This document shows, piece by piece, positions 41,802-50,765 of a stretch of DNA of 64,000 nt. Position 1 is the first letter of the stretch; every line of letters begins with the position of its first letter. The stretch lies in the NCBI RefSeq assembly GCF_900143285.1, contig NZ_FRDN01000004.1, positions 375,878 to 439,877 of the forward strand, given 5' to 3'. A model generated the notes under the pieces. It saw only the letters and a program-made list of their open reading frames with translations, had not been told where the DNA came from and did no database searches. The position numbers were made by a program, and so were the translations under genes. This DNA is from Desulfitobacterium chlororespirans DSM 11544. Its GTDB lineage: Bacteria > Bacillota > Desulfitobacteriia > Desulfitobacteriales > Desulfitobacteriaceae.

Positions 41802-42754
41802 ATCCTGTTCTCCTGAGCTTTCCTGGTTTTGGGGTTGAGCAGCATGCCGGCCAGATCGGCGCCAAGGTTGCACAACACAAAAAACAGCGCCATGATCAGG
41901 ATATAGGCGGTAATCACCGGAAAATCCCGGTTAAGGGCCCCATGCAACGCGTAGGTTCCTATTCCGGCACAGGAAAATATGGTTTCCACAACAGCGGTTC
42001 CGGCGATCAGATACCCGATATTCTGACCGAACATGGTAACACAGGGCGCGGCGGCATTTCTTAACAGATGATGCCACATGATCCTTCTTTTACTGATCCC
42101 CCTTGCCAGGGCATACGTGACAAAATCCCTTTGCCGGTACTCCAGCAGCAAGGTGCGGAGCATCTTGGCGAGGGAGCCGATCATAGGAAAGGCCAGAACA
42201 AGAGCGGCAAACATCAGGCTCAGCGGGTGTCCATGCCCAATCACCGGAAAAAGCCTGAGCTGAAACCCGAACAGAAACACGCACAGCAGCCCCAGAAAAT
42301 ATCCCGGTATGGAGAGGGAAAGAAAAGCAAACCCACTGATCAGGAAATCGGCAAGCCTTCCCTCCCTTTCCGCAGCCAAAATACCCAAAGGAACGGAGAA
42401 CAAAAGGATCAGCACCGCCGCCAGAATGGCGATGTTGAGGGTGGTGGGCAAAGCCCCGGCCATTTCTCTCATCACAGGCTTATGGGTCAGGTAGGATTCC
42501 CCAAAGTCCAGGCGCACAGCCCGTTGCAGCCAGCTCAGATATTGTTCCGGCACCGATTTGTCAAAGCCCAGCTCCTTCCGCACTTCCGCTATGCGTTCTT
42601 CCCCGGCTCCCTTATAGTGGCGCTTGGCATAGGCCTCCGCAGGATCGACGGGAGACAGATTGGCAAGTACGAAGGAAATCAGCGTAATGCCCAGCAGCAC
42701 ACAGAGGACATGGACGAATTTGCTTATCAATGCTTTCAGCAAAGGCAACACCAT
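41798..42754 (-). CDS. Nik/Opp-type ABC permease B (1)
   Basis: 318 residues, about six membrane helices. The coupling motif is YALARGISKRRIMWHHLLRN, as in DppB/NikB. The N-terminal helix with ANLSPVDPAEAYAKRHY is typical. The ATG has no strong ribosome site and lies only 10 nt after a terminator-like hairpin (42764-42795). Expression may thus depend on read-through from the AraC3 transcript or on translation control. Confidence 0.88.
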   Translation of the reverse strand: MVLPLLKALISKFVHVLCVLLGITLISFVLANLSPVDPAEAYAKRHYKGAGEERIAEVRKELGFDKSVPEQYLSWLQRAVRLDFGESYLTHKPVMREMAGALPTTLNIAILAAVLILLFSVPLGILAAEREGRLADFLISGFAFLSLSIPGYFLGLLCVFLFGFQLRLFPVIGHGHPLSLMFAALVLAFPMIGSLAKMLRTLLLEYRQRDFVTYALARGISKRRIMWHHLLRNAAAPCVTMFGQNIGYLIAGTAVVETIFSCAGIGTYALHGALNRDFPVITAYILIMALFFVLCNLGADLAGMLLNPKTRKAQENRI

Positions 42755-42763
42755 CCCAGGTAT

Positions 42764-42795
42764 AAAAAAATGAGCGTTATCTTACGCTCATTTTA
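42764..42795 (-). terminator. Terminator-like hairpin between AraC3 and NikB1
   Basis: ATGAGCGT and ACGCTCAT form the stem with a 6-nt loop. On the minus strand a T7 run ends 10 nt before the NikB1 ATG. As a terminator it would separate the regulator from its operon or set a read-through ratio. Confidence 0.75.
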
Positions 42796-42835
42796 TACAC
42801 CCCTTATGCCCCTGCTCTGCTCCAATCGGGATCTT

Positions 42836-43822
42836 TTATGCTCCATTTCGCAAATCCCTTGGATTGACTCCGTATTGTCCATGAAACGCTTTGGCAAAAT
42901 GACTGACGTTGATATATCCCACCTGATACGCTACCTGGGATATGGTTAAATCTCTGTTTTCCAATAACACCCGGGCCGTTTTCATGCGGACATGATGCCC
43001 GTATTCATGAATGGTCTTGTCATATAAGGCGCGGAATCCGGTCTTCAGCTTATATTCATTGACCCCCACCAGCCGGCACAGTTCACTGATGGTGGGCGGA
43101 TTATCGTATCTCTGTTCCAAAATGGCGGCCGCCTGCCTAAACGCTCTTTGATCGCTTTCCCGGTAAGGGCATCTGGCCCCTCCGGTAAGGGGGGTCAGGA
43201 CATTGTTTTGCCACAAGGATGCCATAATGGTCTTCACCAAACCCTCCCGCAGCAAGGACTGCAGGCCGGTATCCCCATCATTCTCCAGAGCCTGGCTGAA
43301 CATGCTGTGCAGGGGCAAATCAGGTTTTTGCGGTGTCATTAAATGATGAATCAAATTCCGGTGACAGGACTTCTTTTCGGAAATGCAATCAAAGTAAAAA
43401 GGCAGGCTGGTCAACAGGTTTCCTTTGGCCATAATGGAAACTGCACAAATATTTTCTGCGGAGGGATACATGACCATGCCGCGGCTTTGCTGCTTTAAAT
43501 ACATGCCATACTCATTTTTTCTCAACCCGGTTTCCATAAGCCCTGTTTCAGCGTAACCGATATATCCATCCAGGCAATAGGTGGTCTCAAACTGATTGTT
43601 ATAATTTTCGTAATTCATGACAAGAGGGTATTTGAGGCGCAGCTTAGTGACGCTCAACACCAGATCCTCGCCAAGGCTGATGAACTTAAGGTATCCGCTG
43701 CCTAATTCCCGGGGAACGCTCATGGTCTTTGAATTCTCCGTAGCCTCTTCCCCAAACCCGTATTGCCGGGTTAATAAATGAAAGCTGTCCTCCACGTGGC
43801 TGATGATAATCCTGCCGGACAT
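42836..43822 (-). CDS. AraC family regulator (3)
   Basis: 328 residues from the ATG at 43822 (AAGGAGG upstream). It has a long N-terminal sensor (about 1-225) without close likeness to the cupin sensors of AraC1/2. The AraC DNA-binding domain (about 230-328) ends VGYINVSHFAKAFHGQYGVN. It resembles regulators of the PchR/YbtA kind. The gene has a consensus promoter with operator copy c at its start site and is followed by a hairpin and the Nik1 operon. Confidence 0.88.
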   Translation of the reverse strand: MSGRIIISHVEDSFHLLTRQYGFGEEATENSKTMSVPRELGSGYLKFISLGEDLVLSVTKLRLKYPLVMNYENYNNQFETTYCLDGYIGYAETGLMETGLRKNEYGMYLKQQSRGMVMYPSAENICAVSIMAKGNLLTSLPFYFDCISEKKSCHRNLIHHLMTPQKPDLPLHSMFSQALENDGDTGLQSLLREGLVKTIMASLWQNNVLTPLTGGARCPYRESDQRAFRQAAAILEQRYDNPPTISELCRLVGVNEYKLKTGFRALYDKTIHEYGHHVRMKTARVLLENRDLTISQVAYQVGYINVSHFAKAFHGQYGVNPRDLRNGA

Positions 43823-43881
43823 GAGCCCGCCTCCTTCCCGCCCCAAGCCGGGATATGTAAAAAGGAGTTAAACGGCACCTT

Positions 43882-43935
43882 GAGTTAGCATCGTCTAACT
43901 CTTTTTACTATAATATAAGCCGGAACGGGTGTCAA
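43882..43935 (-). promoter_or_regulatory. AraC3 promoter with island operator (copy c)
   Basis: TTGACA (43930-43935) and TATAGT (43907-43912) are 17 bp apart on the minus strand. GAGTTAG-CATCGT-CTAACTC (43882-43901) follows 5 bp downstream and covers the start site, a classic repressor position. Confidence 0.82.
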
Positions 43936-43997
43936 ATGGATATCCGCTTCGCCGCCTTCATCGGACAAGGCCAGTTCTTTGGTGAAAAAATCCCGGC

Positions 43998-45629
43998 TCA
44001 GCTCCCCTGGGCCGGCTGAAGCCTGGTAATATCGAAAAACATCGGGGTGCTCGTAAACGTATATCCGCCAATCCTGTCCTTGTTATAGACGATCATATCT
44101 TTCACATAGGTCAGGGGCAGGTTGAGCACCTGTTCATGGCTGTAGCTCAGGAGCTCCGCAAAGATTTCCGTCACCCGTTCCGGATCATTGGTGGTTTGGA
44201 ATTCTCCGATCAGGCTTTTAAACTGTCCGCCGCCGGGGAGGACAGCCAGGCTCACCGTATGGGGGGAAGAATCCAGCATCGGGGTGAAGAAGTTATGGGG
44301 AGAGGTATAGGGCTGTTCTGTATTCCAAATGGTAATATCATAGTTGCCGGCTACCCCTTCCGTCCACCAGGTATACATTTCCTGCCCCACCGTTTCCACA
44401 TGGATTCCCACTTCGGCCAGCTGGCTCTTGATCAGGGTCGCCAAAGCCTTGTTCATCACTTCCCCCGAATCATAGGTAAAGAGCAGGCCGAGGGTCTTTC
44501 CCCCCTTCTCTCTTACCCCGGTGGCCTGATTGACTACCCAGCCCGCTTCATCCAGCAGGGCTCGGGCCTTGGCCTGATCATAGCTTCTGACCTGGTCCGG
44601 TTTAACATTCCCATAGGGAATCCCCTCCGGGAACAGCTGATCGGCGGCCGTTTCATGGCCGTAAGTCAGTCCTTGGGAGACAGCTTTCTTATCAATGGCA
44701 TATTCCACCGCTTCCCGGACCTTGAGGTCGGCAAGCATTTCCCCTGCCCCATTGAGCACCAGATTGCGGGTTTCCGAATCGTAATCCGAGACCTGTCCGG
44801 CTGCATTGGGCAGCGCCTTGGCTTGCTCATAGTCATCCCAGGAGAGAAGAGCACTGCCATAGATCAGATCCACTTCTCCGTTCTTCAGGGCTTGGAGGCG
44901 TGAAGACGAATCGGGAATAAATTTGACGATCACCTCATCATAGTAGGGTTTTTCTCCCCAATAGGCTTCATTTCTGACAAAGCGCACATATTGGCCGTTG
45001 ACGATTTCTTTGTAGATATAGGGTCCCGTCCCGATAACCCCTTTCATAGTTTGAAAATTATCCTTTTCAATCACCTGGGGGGAAACGAGGATCATCACTT
45101 CCGGATAGCAAAAATCAGTCATGTAAGCAAAGTAGGGGGATGGATAATGAAACGTCACCGTATAGTCATCCTTTACCTCTACACGTTCCAAATTGGCCAC
45201 AGCCTTGATCGCCCGGAAATTGGGGTTGGCTTTGGCATATTCAAACTGGGTTTTGACGCTTTCGGCATTCATGGGCACCCCGTCATGAAAGGAAACACCC
45301 TGCTTGAGAAAAAAGGTAAGCTGAGTGCCGTCCTGGCTGAACTTCCAGCTCTCCGCCAGACCCGGGACGACTTCTCCATTCACATAATTGACCAGTCCCT
45401 CATAGCAAAGCTTGGTGGTGATATTGTTCTGAGGGTCCATATTAAGGGGAAACAAAGTATTGATTTCATGTCCGGTAGCCATAGTCAGAATCTTTCCCCC
45501 CTCCTGACCGGCTCCTTCTTCCCCAGCCTTGCCGGCGGCTGACGAACCCGAGCAGCCGGTTAAGATACTTAAAAGCATCACCGCGCCTAAGCCCAGGGAT
45601 ACTTTTTTCAACCAACCCATTTTCTTCAC
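43998..45629 (-). CDS. Nickel/oligopeptide-type substrate-binding lipoprotein (2)
   Basis: 543 residues from a GTG at 45629 that has AGGAGG 7 nt upstream. Lipobox LTGC. Family 5 motifs: KLCYEGLVNYVNGEVVPGLA, GTGPYIYKE and LKNGEVDLIYGS. It is a paralogue of 37607-39205. Last gene of the NikBCDE-A set 2. The same inference of a metal-metallophore or metal-peptide substrate applies. Confidence 0.9.
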   Translation of the reverse strand: MKKMGWLKKVSLGLGAVMLLSILTGCSGSSAAGKAGEEGAGQEGGKILTMATGHEINTLFPLNMDPQNNITTKLCYEGLVNYVNGEVVPGLAESWKFSQDGTQLTFFLKQGVSFHDGVPMNAESVKTQFEYAKANPNFRAIKAVANLERVEVKDDYTVTFHYPSPYFAYMTDFCYPEVMILVSPQVIEKDNFQTMKGVIGTGPYIYKEIVNGQYVRFVRNEAYWGEKPYYDEVIVKFIPDSSSRLQALKNGEVDLIYGSALLSWDDYEQAKALPNAAGQVSDYDSETRNLVLNGAGEMLADLKVREAVEYAIDKKAVSQGLTYGHETAADQLFPEGIPYGNVKPDQVRSYDQAKARALLDEAGWVVNQATGVREKGGKTLGLLFTYDSGEVMNKALATLIKSQLAEVGIHVETVGQEMYTWWTEGVAGNYDITIWNTEQPYTSPHNFFTPMLDSSPHTVSLAVLPGGGQFKSLIGEFQTTNDPERVTEIFAELLSYSHEQVLNLPLTYVKDMIVYNKDRIGGYTFTSTPMFFDITRLQPAQGS

Positions 45630-45649
45630 TGAACTTCCTCCTTTTTTTA

Positions 45650-46357
45650 TCATGGTTCTTTTACCCGTTCAGCATAGCGGAGGATCCTTCCCCCGCTCAT
45701 TTCCACAATCCTGTCCGCCAGACGATAAGCACTGTCCTTATCGTGAGTAATAAACAAACAGCCGCAGCGGAATCTCTGCTGATAATCCTCCAGCACCCGG
45801 AGCACCGCATCGGCGGAGATCTTATCCAGTCCGCTGATCACTTCATCAAGGATGAGATAGTCGGGACGAATGGCCAAAGCCCGCAGCAAGGACATTCGCC
45901 GTTGTTCTCCTCCCGACAGCTGCCGGGTTGGAACCTTGAGCAGTGCGGGCCTCATTCCGGTTAAGTCCATCAGCTCCTCAATCCGCTCCCGCCGCTCCCC
46001 GGAGTTCAGGGCGGTGAGATTGACCAGGGCTGATTCCACATTGCGATACACCGATAAAGCCGGATTAAGGGTCCCGGAGGCATCCTGAAAGACTGCCTGA
46101 ATTTTCCCTCTGCGGGAGCGCCATTTTCTGTAACTCCATCCGGAGGTATCCTCCCCGTCCAAAAGAATTTTTCCTTGATCGGGGGACTCCAGCCCTACCA
46201 AGAGACGGGCCAGGGTACTTTTACCGCAGCCGCTTTCCCCCACCAGCGCAATGATCTGCTCTTTCCCCAGCTGCAGATGAATATCTGTTAAGGCGGTAAA
46301 AGCGGCTTTCCCTCTGCCGTAGCTCTTACTTACTCCTTCAGCCGCAATTCCCGCCAT
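45650..46357 (-). CDS. Nik/Opp-type ABC ATPase E (2)
   Basis: 235 residues from the ATG at 46357, which has GGAGG upstream; a longer reading would add about 59 unlikely Trp-, Cys- and Gly-rich residues. Walker A GESGCGKST, signature LSGGEQRRMS, Walker B LILDEVISGLD. The last differs from the usual DEPTSALD as in the set 1 copy. It overlaps the NikD2 gene by 20 nt. Confidence 0.88.
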   Translation of the reverse strand: MAGIAAEGVSKSYGRGKAAFTALTDIHLQLGKEQIIALVGESGCGKSTLARLLVGLESPDQGKILLDGEDTSGWSYRKWRSRRGKIQAVFQDASGTLNPALSVYRNVESALVNLTALNSGERRERIEELMDLTGMRPALLKVPTRQLSGGEQRRMSLLRALAIRPDYLILDEVISGLDKISADAVLRVLEDYQQRFRCGCLFITHDKDSAYRLADRIVEMSGGRILRYAERVKEP

Positions 46358-47144
46358 GCCAATCCCTCCATTTCCACAGGCTCCGGTCCGGTGCCCGGCA
46401 GGCTGCCGCAAAAGCCCTGGTCCACTCCCCCCGGGGAGCGGCCAGCAGCCGGCCCATGGTTCCCCGTTCCAGGACAGAGCCCTTTTCCAGCACCATAACC
46501 TCATCACACAGCCGCCCCATGGCCCCCACATCATGGGAAATCATCAGGATGCCCGCTGAATTCCTCTGTTGACCGAGCAGCTCCAGGATTATATCCCGAT
46601 TAACCTCATCCAAAGCCGAGGTAGGCTCATCCGCCAGGATATAGTCCGGCTTCAGCCCGATTAAAAGCGCCATGGCCACCCGCTGCAGCATCCCTCCGGA
46701 AATTTGAGCGGGATAGCTGTTCATTATCCGCAGGGTATCTTTAAGATTTACCTCCCTGAGCATTTCCCCCGCCCAAGCGGCGGCCCCGGCCTTAGACAGC
46801 TTTAAACGGACCCGGAAGGTCTCCACCATCTGCTTGCCGATGGTGAGCCGGCTGTCAAAAGCCGTCATAGGATTTTGGGGAATAAAACCCAGCCCGGTGC
46901 CGCAAATTTCTCTCCGTCCCCTGGGTGACAATCCTCCCAGCTCCCTCCCGTTCACCTTCACCTCCCCCTGGCTCAGGCAAGGGGCGTCAAGCATGCCCAG
47001 GATGCCTTTGAGGAGTGTCGTTTTTCCCGCACCGCTCGGACCGGTCAACCCAAGAATCCGACCCGGTTCAAGACTGAAGGAAACCGCTCGGAGCAATGCT
47101 TTCCCGTTGGGGACTGCAACTGTCATATCCCGTACCTCAAGCAC
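46338..47144 (-). CDS. Nik/Opp-type ABC ATPase D (2)
   Basis: 268 residues from a GTG at 47144 (GGAGGAG 6 nt upstream, overlapping the permease stop by 8 nt). A TTG at 47168 is possible but has no clear site. Walker A GPSGAGKTT, signature ISGGMLQRVA, Walker B ILADEPTSALD. OppD/NikD group. The C-terminal zinc-finger-like Cys motif of many OppD proteins is reduced. Confidence 0.88.
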   Translation of the reverse strand: MLEVRDMTVAVPNGKALLRAVSFSLEPGRILGLTGPSGAGKTTLLKGILGMLDAPCLSQGEVKVNGRELGGLSPRGRREICGTGLGFIPQNPMTAFDSRLTIGKQMVETFRVRLKLSKAGAAAWAGEMLREVNLKDTLRIMNSYPAQISGGMLQRVAMALLIGLKPDYILADEPTSALDEVNRDIILELLGQQRNSAGILMISHDVGAMGRLCDEVMVLEKGSVLERGTMGRLLAAPRGEWTRAFAAACRAPDRSLWKWRDWHGGNCG

Positions 47145-47943
47145 GGCCGTCTCCTCCCTTTTCTTCAATTTGCCGCCCTAAAACATTAAAAGAGAGCGTA
47201 CAGGCAAAAATCGTCCCGATGGGATAAAGAATAAGATCAGGCCGCAGGATAATGAAACTTCTGGCCTCCGAGACCATCATCCCCCAGTCGATGACATTAT
47301 CGCCCAAACCCAGTCCGATAAAGGAAAAACCGGTAATAACCATAATCGTATCGGCACAGGAGAGGCAAATAAAACGAATCACATCCTTGATCACATTAGG
47401 TGCGATCTGAATGGCCAGCAGGTGGGCCTTTGATGCCCCCGCCGCTATGGCGCACATCACATAAGCTTTTCCCCATTCAATCTCCGTCCTGGTTTTGACC
47501 AGTTTAATCAGCCGCAGCAAAAGGGAAATCGTCACGGCAAAAATCATGGTCAAAAAACCGTTCCCCCAAGCCCCGATAAAAATGATCAGGTAGGCCACAG
47601 GGGGAAGAGCCGTTACCGCGTTGAGGACGCTTTCCAGGAAAAGTGCCTTATCCGGACCGATCTGTCCTGCCAATAAACCCAGCCCTGTCCCCAGCACAGC
47701 AACGATAACCGAAGCCGCCACAACGATACCCAGGGTGGTTCTTCCCCCTTCCAGCAGACGGGAAAGAAGGCAGCGTCCCAAATGGTCGGTCCCCAGGGGG
47801 TAAGCGGCTGAAGGCGCCAGAAACCGGCTGCTTAAATCCACATGAAAGGGATCATTGGGCATGAAGAGATAGCCCAGAGCGCAGATCATAATTACCAAAA
47901 GGGGGAGTCCTGTTTTGAGCAGCACATTCACTCTTCTCATCAT
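47137..47943 (-). CDS. Nik/Opp-type ABC permease C (2)
   Basis: 268 residues, about six membrane helices. PNDPFHVDLSSRFLAPSAAY and PLGTDHLGRC mark the conserved start and AAGASKAHLLAIQIAPNVIK the ATPase-contact loop. It is shorter by about 20 residues than the set 1 permease. It overlaps NikB2 by 4 nt and NikD2 by 8 nt. Confidence 0.9.
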   Translation of the reverse strand: MMRRVNVLLKTGLPLLVIMICALGYLFMPNDPFHVDLSSRFLAPSAAYPLGTDHLGRCLLSRLLEGGRTTLGIVVAASVIVAVLGTGLGLLAGQIGPDKALFLESVLNAVTALPPVAYLIIFIGAWGNGFLTMIFAVTISLLLRLIKLVKTRTEIEWGKAYVMCAIAAGASKAHLLAIQIAPNVIKDVIRFICLSCADTIMVITGFSFIGLGLGDNVIDWGMMVSEARSFIILRPDLILYPIGTIFACTLSFNVLGRQIEEKGGDGRA

Positions 47944-48890
47944 CCCGCCCTCTCCTTTGTGTTTTGATGGTTTAAGAGCAGCCTCTGGGCCACATCGGAA
48001 GCCACATTGAGCAACACGATGGCCAGGGCCAGAAAGAGAACGAGAGCATGAATGACCGGTGAGTCGCGCTGAATTACGCTATGAATAATCAAACTGCCAA
48101 TCCCCGGCAGGGAAAAAACCTGTTCAATCACCGTAATACCGGCCAAAAAAAGCCCCAGCGCCTGCATAAGACTGGGCAGCAGCGAAGCCGCCACATGAGG
48201 AAAGGCGTGAAAGAGCAGGATTCTCAGCTCGGACAAACCACGGCAGCGGGCATAGAAGGCATAATCCTCCTTCATCTCTCGCTCCAGCCCTTGGGCAAAG
48301 AGCTGTGAGTACAGAGAAATACCAAAAAGGGCCAGGCACAGGGCAGCAGGCACAAACCTCATCAAGCCCGCATTTCCAGTCACGGAAAGCCACCCCAGCT
48401 TCACCGCAAAGATATCAATAAACAGGCTGGCCGTGTAAAAAGGCGGAACGGAGATCCCGGCGATGCACAGGAAGGTCAGGAGATATCCCAAGAGGTGACT
48501 GCGCAGGAAATAAGCCAGCGCACCAAACACCAGAATTCCCACCGCCATAAGCCCACCGGCCAGCCCAACCACCGCCAGGGAAACGGGGATGGCTTTGCCG
48601 ATCTCTCGGGTTACCGCATAGCCATTCTCCAGGGAGGTCCCCAGATCAAGGCCCAGAGCATTTTTTAACCATAGCCCGTATTGGACCAAAAGGGGCTTGT
48701 TCAAACCCATTTCAATTCTGGCCGCTTCAATCTGCTCCTGAGTTACAATCGCCGTATTGCGCGTCACATAAGCCGTAGCCGCATCAATAGGTGAAAGGCG
48801 CATCAGGAGGAAGGAGAGAAACGTCACAAAAAGCAAAGTCAAAATAACTTCAAACATCTTTTTTCCCAGATAGTTCGCCAGATTATCCAT
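47940..48890 (-). CDS. Nik/Opp-type ABC permease B (2)
   Basis: 316 residues, about six membrane helices, typical RLSPIDAATAYVTRN segment near the start and coupling motif ARCRGLSELRILLFHAFPHV. First gene of importer set 2. GAGGAGGTA precedes the ATG. Operator copy d lies 76 nt upstream, inside a weak promoter (TTGCCC-N17-TAACTA, minus), which suggests need for activation. Confidence 0.9.
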   Translation of the reverse strand: MDNLANYLGKKMFEVILTLLFVTFLSFLLMRLSPIDAATAYVTRNTAIVTQEQIEAARIEMGLNKPLLVQYGLWLKNALGLDLGTSLENGYAVTREIGKAIPVSLAVVGLAGGLMAVGILVFGALAYFLRSHLLGYLLTFLCIAGISVPPFYTASLFIDIFAVKLGWLSVTGNAGLMRFVPAALCLALFGISLYSQLFAQGLEREMKEDYAFYARCRGLSELRILLFHAFPHVAASLLPSLMQALGLFLAGITVIEQVFSLPGIGSLIIHSVIQRDSPVIHALVLFLALAIVLLNVASDVAQRLLLNHQNTKERAG

Positions 48891-48965
48891 GCATACGCTA
48901 TACCTCCTCTTTCTTGTCAGTCTCTGCCTAATGAGCAGCTCCGGCGGCTTTTCCTCCCCCTTTTT

Positions 48966-48983
48966 AGTTAGCCAACGCTAACC
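48966..48983 (-). promoter_or_regulatory. Island operator (copy d) before importer set 2
   Basis: AGTTAG-CCAACG-CTAACC, one mismatch from perfect symmetry. On the minus strand it lies between TTGCCC and TAACTA, a possible weak promoter with a 17-bp spacer. Confidence 0.68.
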
Positions 48984-48988
48984 AAAGG

Positions 48989-49040
48989 GGCAAAAAAAAT
49001 GCGCCACCAGCGCTCATCGCCTGAATCTATCAGGCTATAG
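48989..49040 (-). terminator. Terminator of AraC4
   Basis: GCCTGA/TCAGGC and GCGC/GCGC hairpins are followed on the minus strand by a run of eight T. It separates AraC4 from importer set 2. Confidence 0.72.
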
Positions 49041-49108
49041 AATATCTTTTTTTCCCGCTTTCCGCCACTCTTACTGGCCGGAGTCGGCTCCCTCCGGACA
49101 AATCTTTC

Positions 49109-50161
49109 TTAAACCCGCTTATTCCGATATTCGGAGGGAGTCATCATCATCTGCTTTTTAAACGCTTCGGAAAATTTGCTGCTGTTGGCATAGCCTACTT
49201 TTTCGGCAATGACCGTCACACTGTCACCGGTCTGACGCAGCATCAGCGCGGCCGCCTCCATCCGGCAGCTTTGCATATAGGCATAAATAGACGTCCCGTA
49301 GACCCCCTTGAAGCACTCTTTCATAGATGTCAAGGGAATATTGAAGCCCACGGATAATTCTTTCAGAGTAAAATGCCGGTCCAGATGCTCGGTCATGTAC
49401 TCTTTCATCGCCTTGATCACAGCCACCTGGTTTTTATAGAAATAACGCCTTTCTTCCCCTTGCCGGGGGGATTCTGCCCGGGTGAGGAATAAGAGCAGCT
49501 CCAGAACTTTGAGTTTAAAATACCCCTGCCGCAATTCATCAGGAGCAGTATACAGTTCGGAAAAAATATGCTGGACGGATTCCTGGGCCCGCATCACACA
49601 GCAGGCCCCCTTTCCGCACAGTTTATCCCGGATGGCGTAAAGGTCGATGGGCAGATTGCCCAGCACAGCTGCAAGCCGGTCTATGGTTTCCGAAGCTCCG
49701 GCCAGATCAATCACCACGGAAATGCCGTGATAATGAGCAAGAGGAAAGAAAGAAGCCGTAGTCCGGTTGGTCAGCATATTGACCGCCAGATCCCCCTGTC
49801 CCAAATAAGTACAGGAGCCATTGGGAAATTCGCACTCAAACCGTCCTTCCCAGCAGTGATTGATCTCCATCATGTCACGGCAGGGAAGCTTATTCTGTTC
49901 ACATTCCCCCATGTGAAAATCATTATAGAGAAGCTCTATGCCCGGAAACACCTGATAGCGGGTAATCATGCCCTCCCCGCCGGCATTTTCCATTTTGTAC
50001 ACTATATTTTCCTTTTCCTGCACTACCACCCTGATATCCGGCCCATACAGCTCCCGCATCAGAGGAGCAGAATTTGCCAGCCTCATGGCAACACCGCCTT
50101 GGCAGATTATTTCTATGAGTTTTTCGTCTCTTTGACTCAAAAATAGTGGCAAATCTTTCAC
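49109..50161 (-). CDS. AraC family regulator (4)
   Basis: 350 residues if read from the GTG at 50161. That start has no clear ribosome site; an ATG 25 codons on (MRLANSAPLMRELYG, AAGGCGG upstream) is the alternative. The sensor region is followed by an AraC domain (about 250-350): two helix-turn-helices, ending VGYANSSKFSEAFKKQMMMT. It is related to AraC3 more than AraC1/2. Operator copy e lies about 90 nt upstream. The likely target is the adjacent importer set 2. Confidence 0.85.
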   Translation of the reverse strand: MKDLPLFLSQRDEKLIEIICQGGVAMRLANSAPLMRELYGPDIRVVVQEKENIVYKMENAGGEGMITRYQVFPGIELLYNDFHMGECEQNKLPCRDMMEINHCWEGRFECEFPNGSCTYLGQGDLAVNMLTNRTTASFFPLAHYHGISVVIDLAGASETIDRLAAVLGNLPIDLYAIRDKLCGKGACCVMRAQESVQHIFSELYTAPDELRQGYFKLKVLELLLFLTRAESPRQGEERRYFYKNQVAVIKAMKEYMTEHLDRHFTLKELSVGFNIPLTSMKECFKGVYGTSIYAYMQSCRMEAAALMLRQTGDSVTVIAEKVGYANSSKFSEAFKKQMMMTPSEYRNKRV

Positions 50162-50250
50162 AGATAGGACAATTTAAGCTCGGACAGCTGCAAAATTTAT
50201 TACTGGTGTAGCACCAGCTGCCTAAACGTCTATGCCTATAAAGAAAAACT

Positions 50251-50286
50251 ATTGAAGACAGTTAGTTCAATCTAACTTTCTTCAAT
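50251..50286 (-). promoter_or_regulatory. Island operator (copy e), extended palindrome
   Basis: Core AGTTAG-TTCAAT-CTAACT at 50260-50277, flanked by ATTGAA and TTCAAT, so that symmetry spans 36 bp. It lies between AraC4 and a FecCD remnant. It could act on the AraC4 gene. Confidence 0.7.
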
Positions 50287-50425
50287 AGTATCTCAACCTG
50301 CAGCCAAAATCAATACTTCCCCGCAGTTTCACTTTCGCCTCAACAGGAATACAAAAAAGGGCACCTCGATCAAGCCGTGACAGCTCCACCGGCAAATTGG
50401 TACGGCCATTGCTTGCCCCCATAAG

Positions 50426-50557
50426 GGGAGTAAAGCTCACGGACTGAGAGATAAGATCGACGCCTAAAGGCAGAAGAGCCGATACCACCGCAGTCAACAA
50501 CAGAAGCTGCACGCCATTTGCTCCGCCCATGAGGCGCCGGGCTATATGGGGCCCAAG
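50426..50557 (-). pseudogene. Remnant of a FecCD-type permease
   Basis: About 44 codons match the coupling loop and next helix of FecCD permeases (LGPHIARRLMGGANGVQLLL). Neither the N-terminal eight helices nor the end are present. It shows that a second Fec importer once stood here, next to operator copy e. Confidence 0.72.
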
Positions 50558-50765
50558 AGATGATTGAAGACCTTCCAATACCCTTCAAGCTGTTGGGTAA
50601 TCTCCAGATGCCTCTCCCTTTTTCATAGGCCGTGTATAATCTGTAACCCTTATCCGTTTTGCTTAACCTGATACCGCGCCGGACAAAAGTGCAGGTTTTT
50701 TCTACATTTTGAATCAGCGCTTTCAACAGTTTTTGCCTCCATCATGGCGTGTCAATATCCCTTTA

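Noticed and set aside
50370-50726. A 118-codon minus-strand gene
   Set aside because: Part of it is an out-of-frame reading of the FecCD remnant; the first 50 codons match nothing and have no ribosome site.
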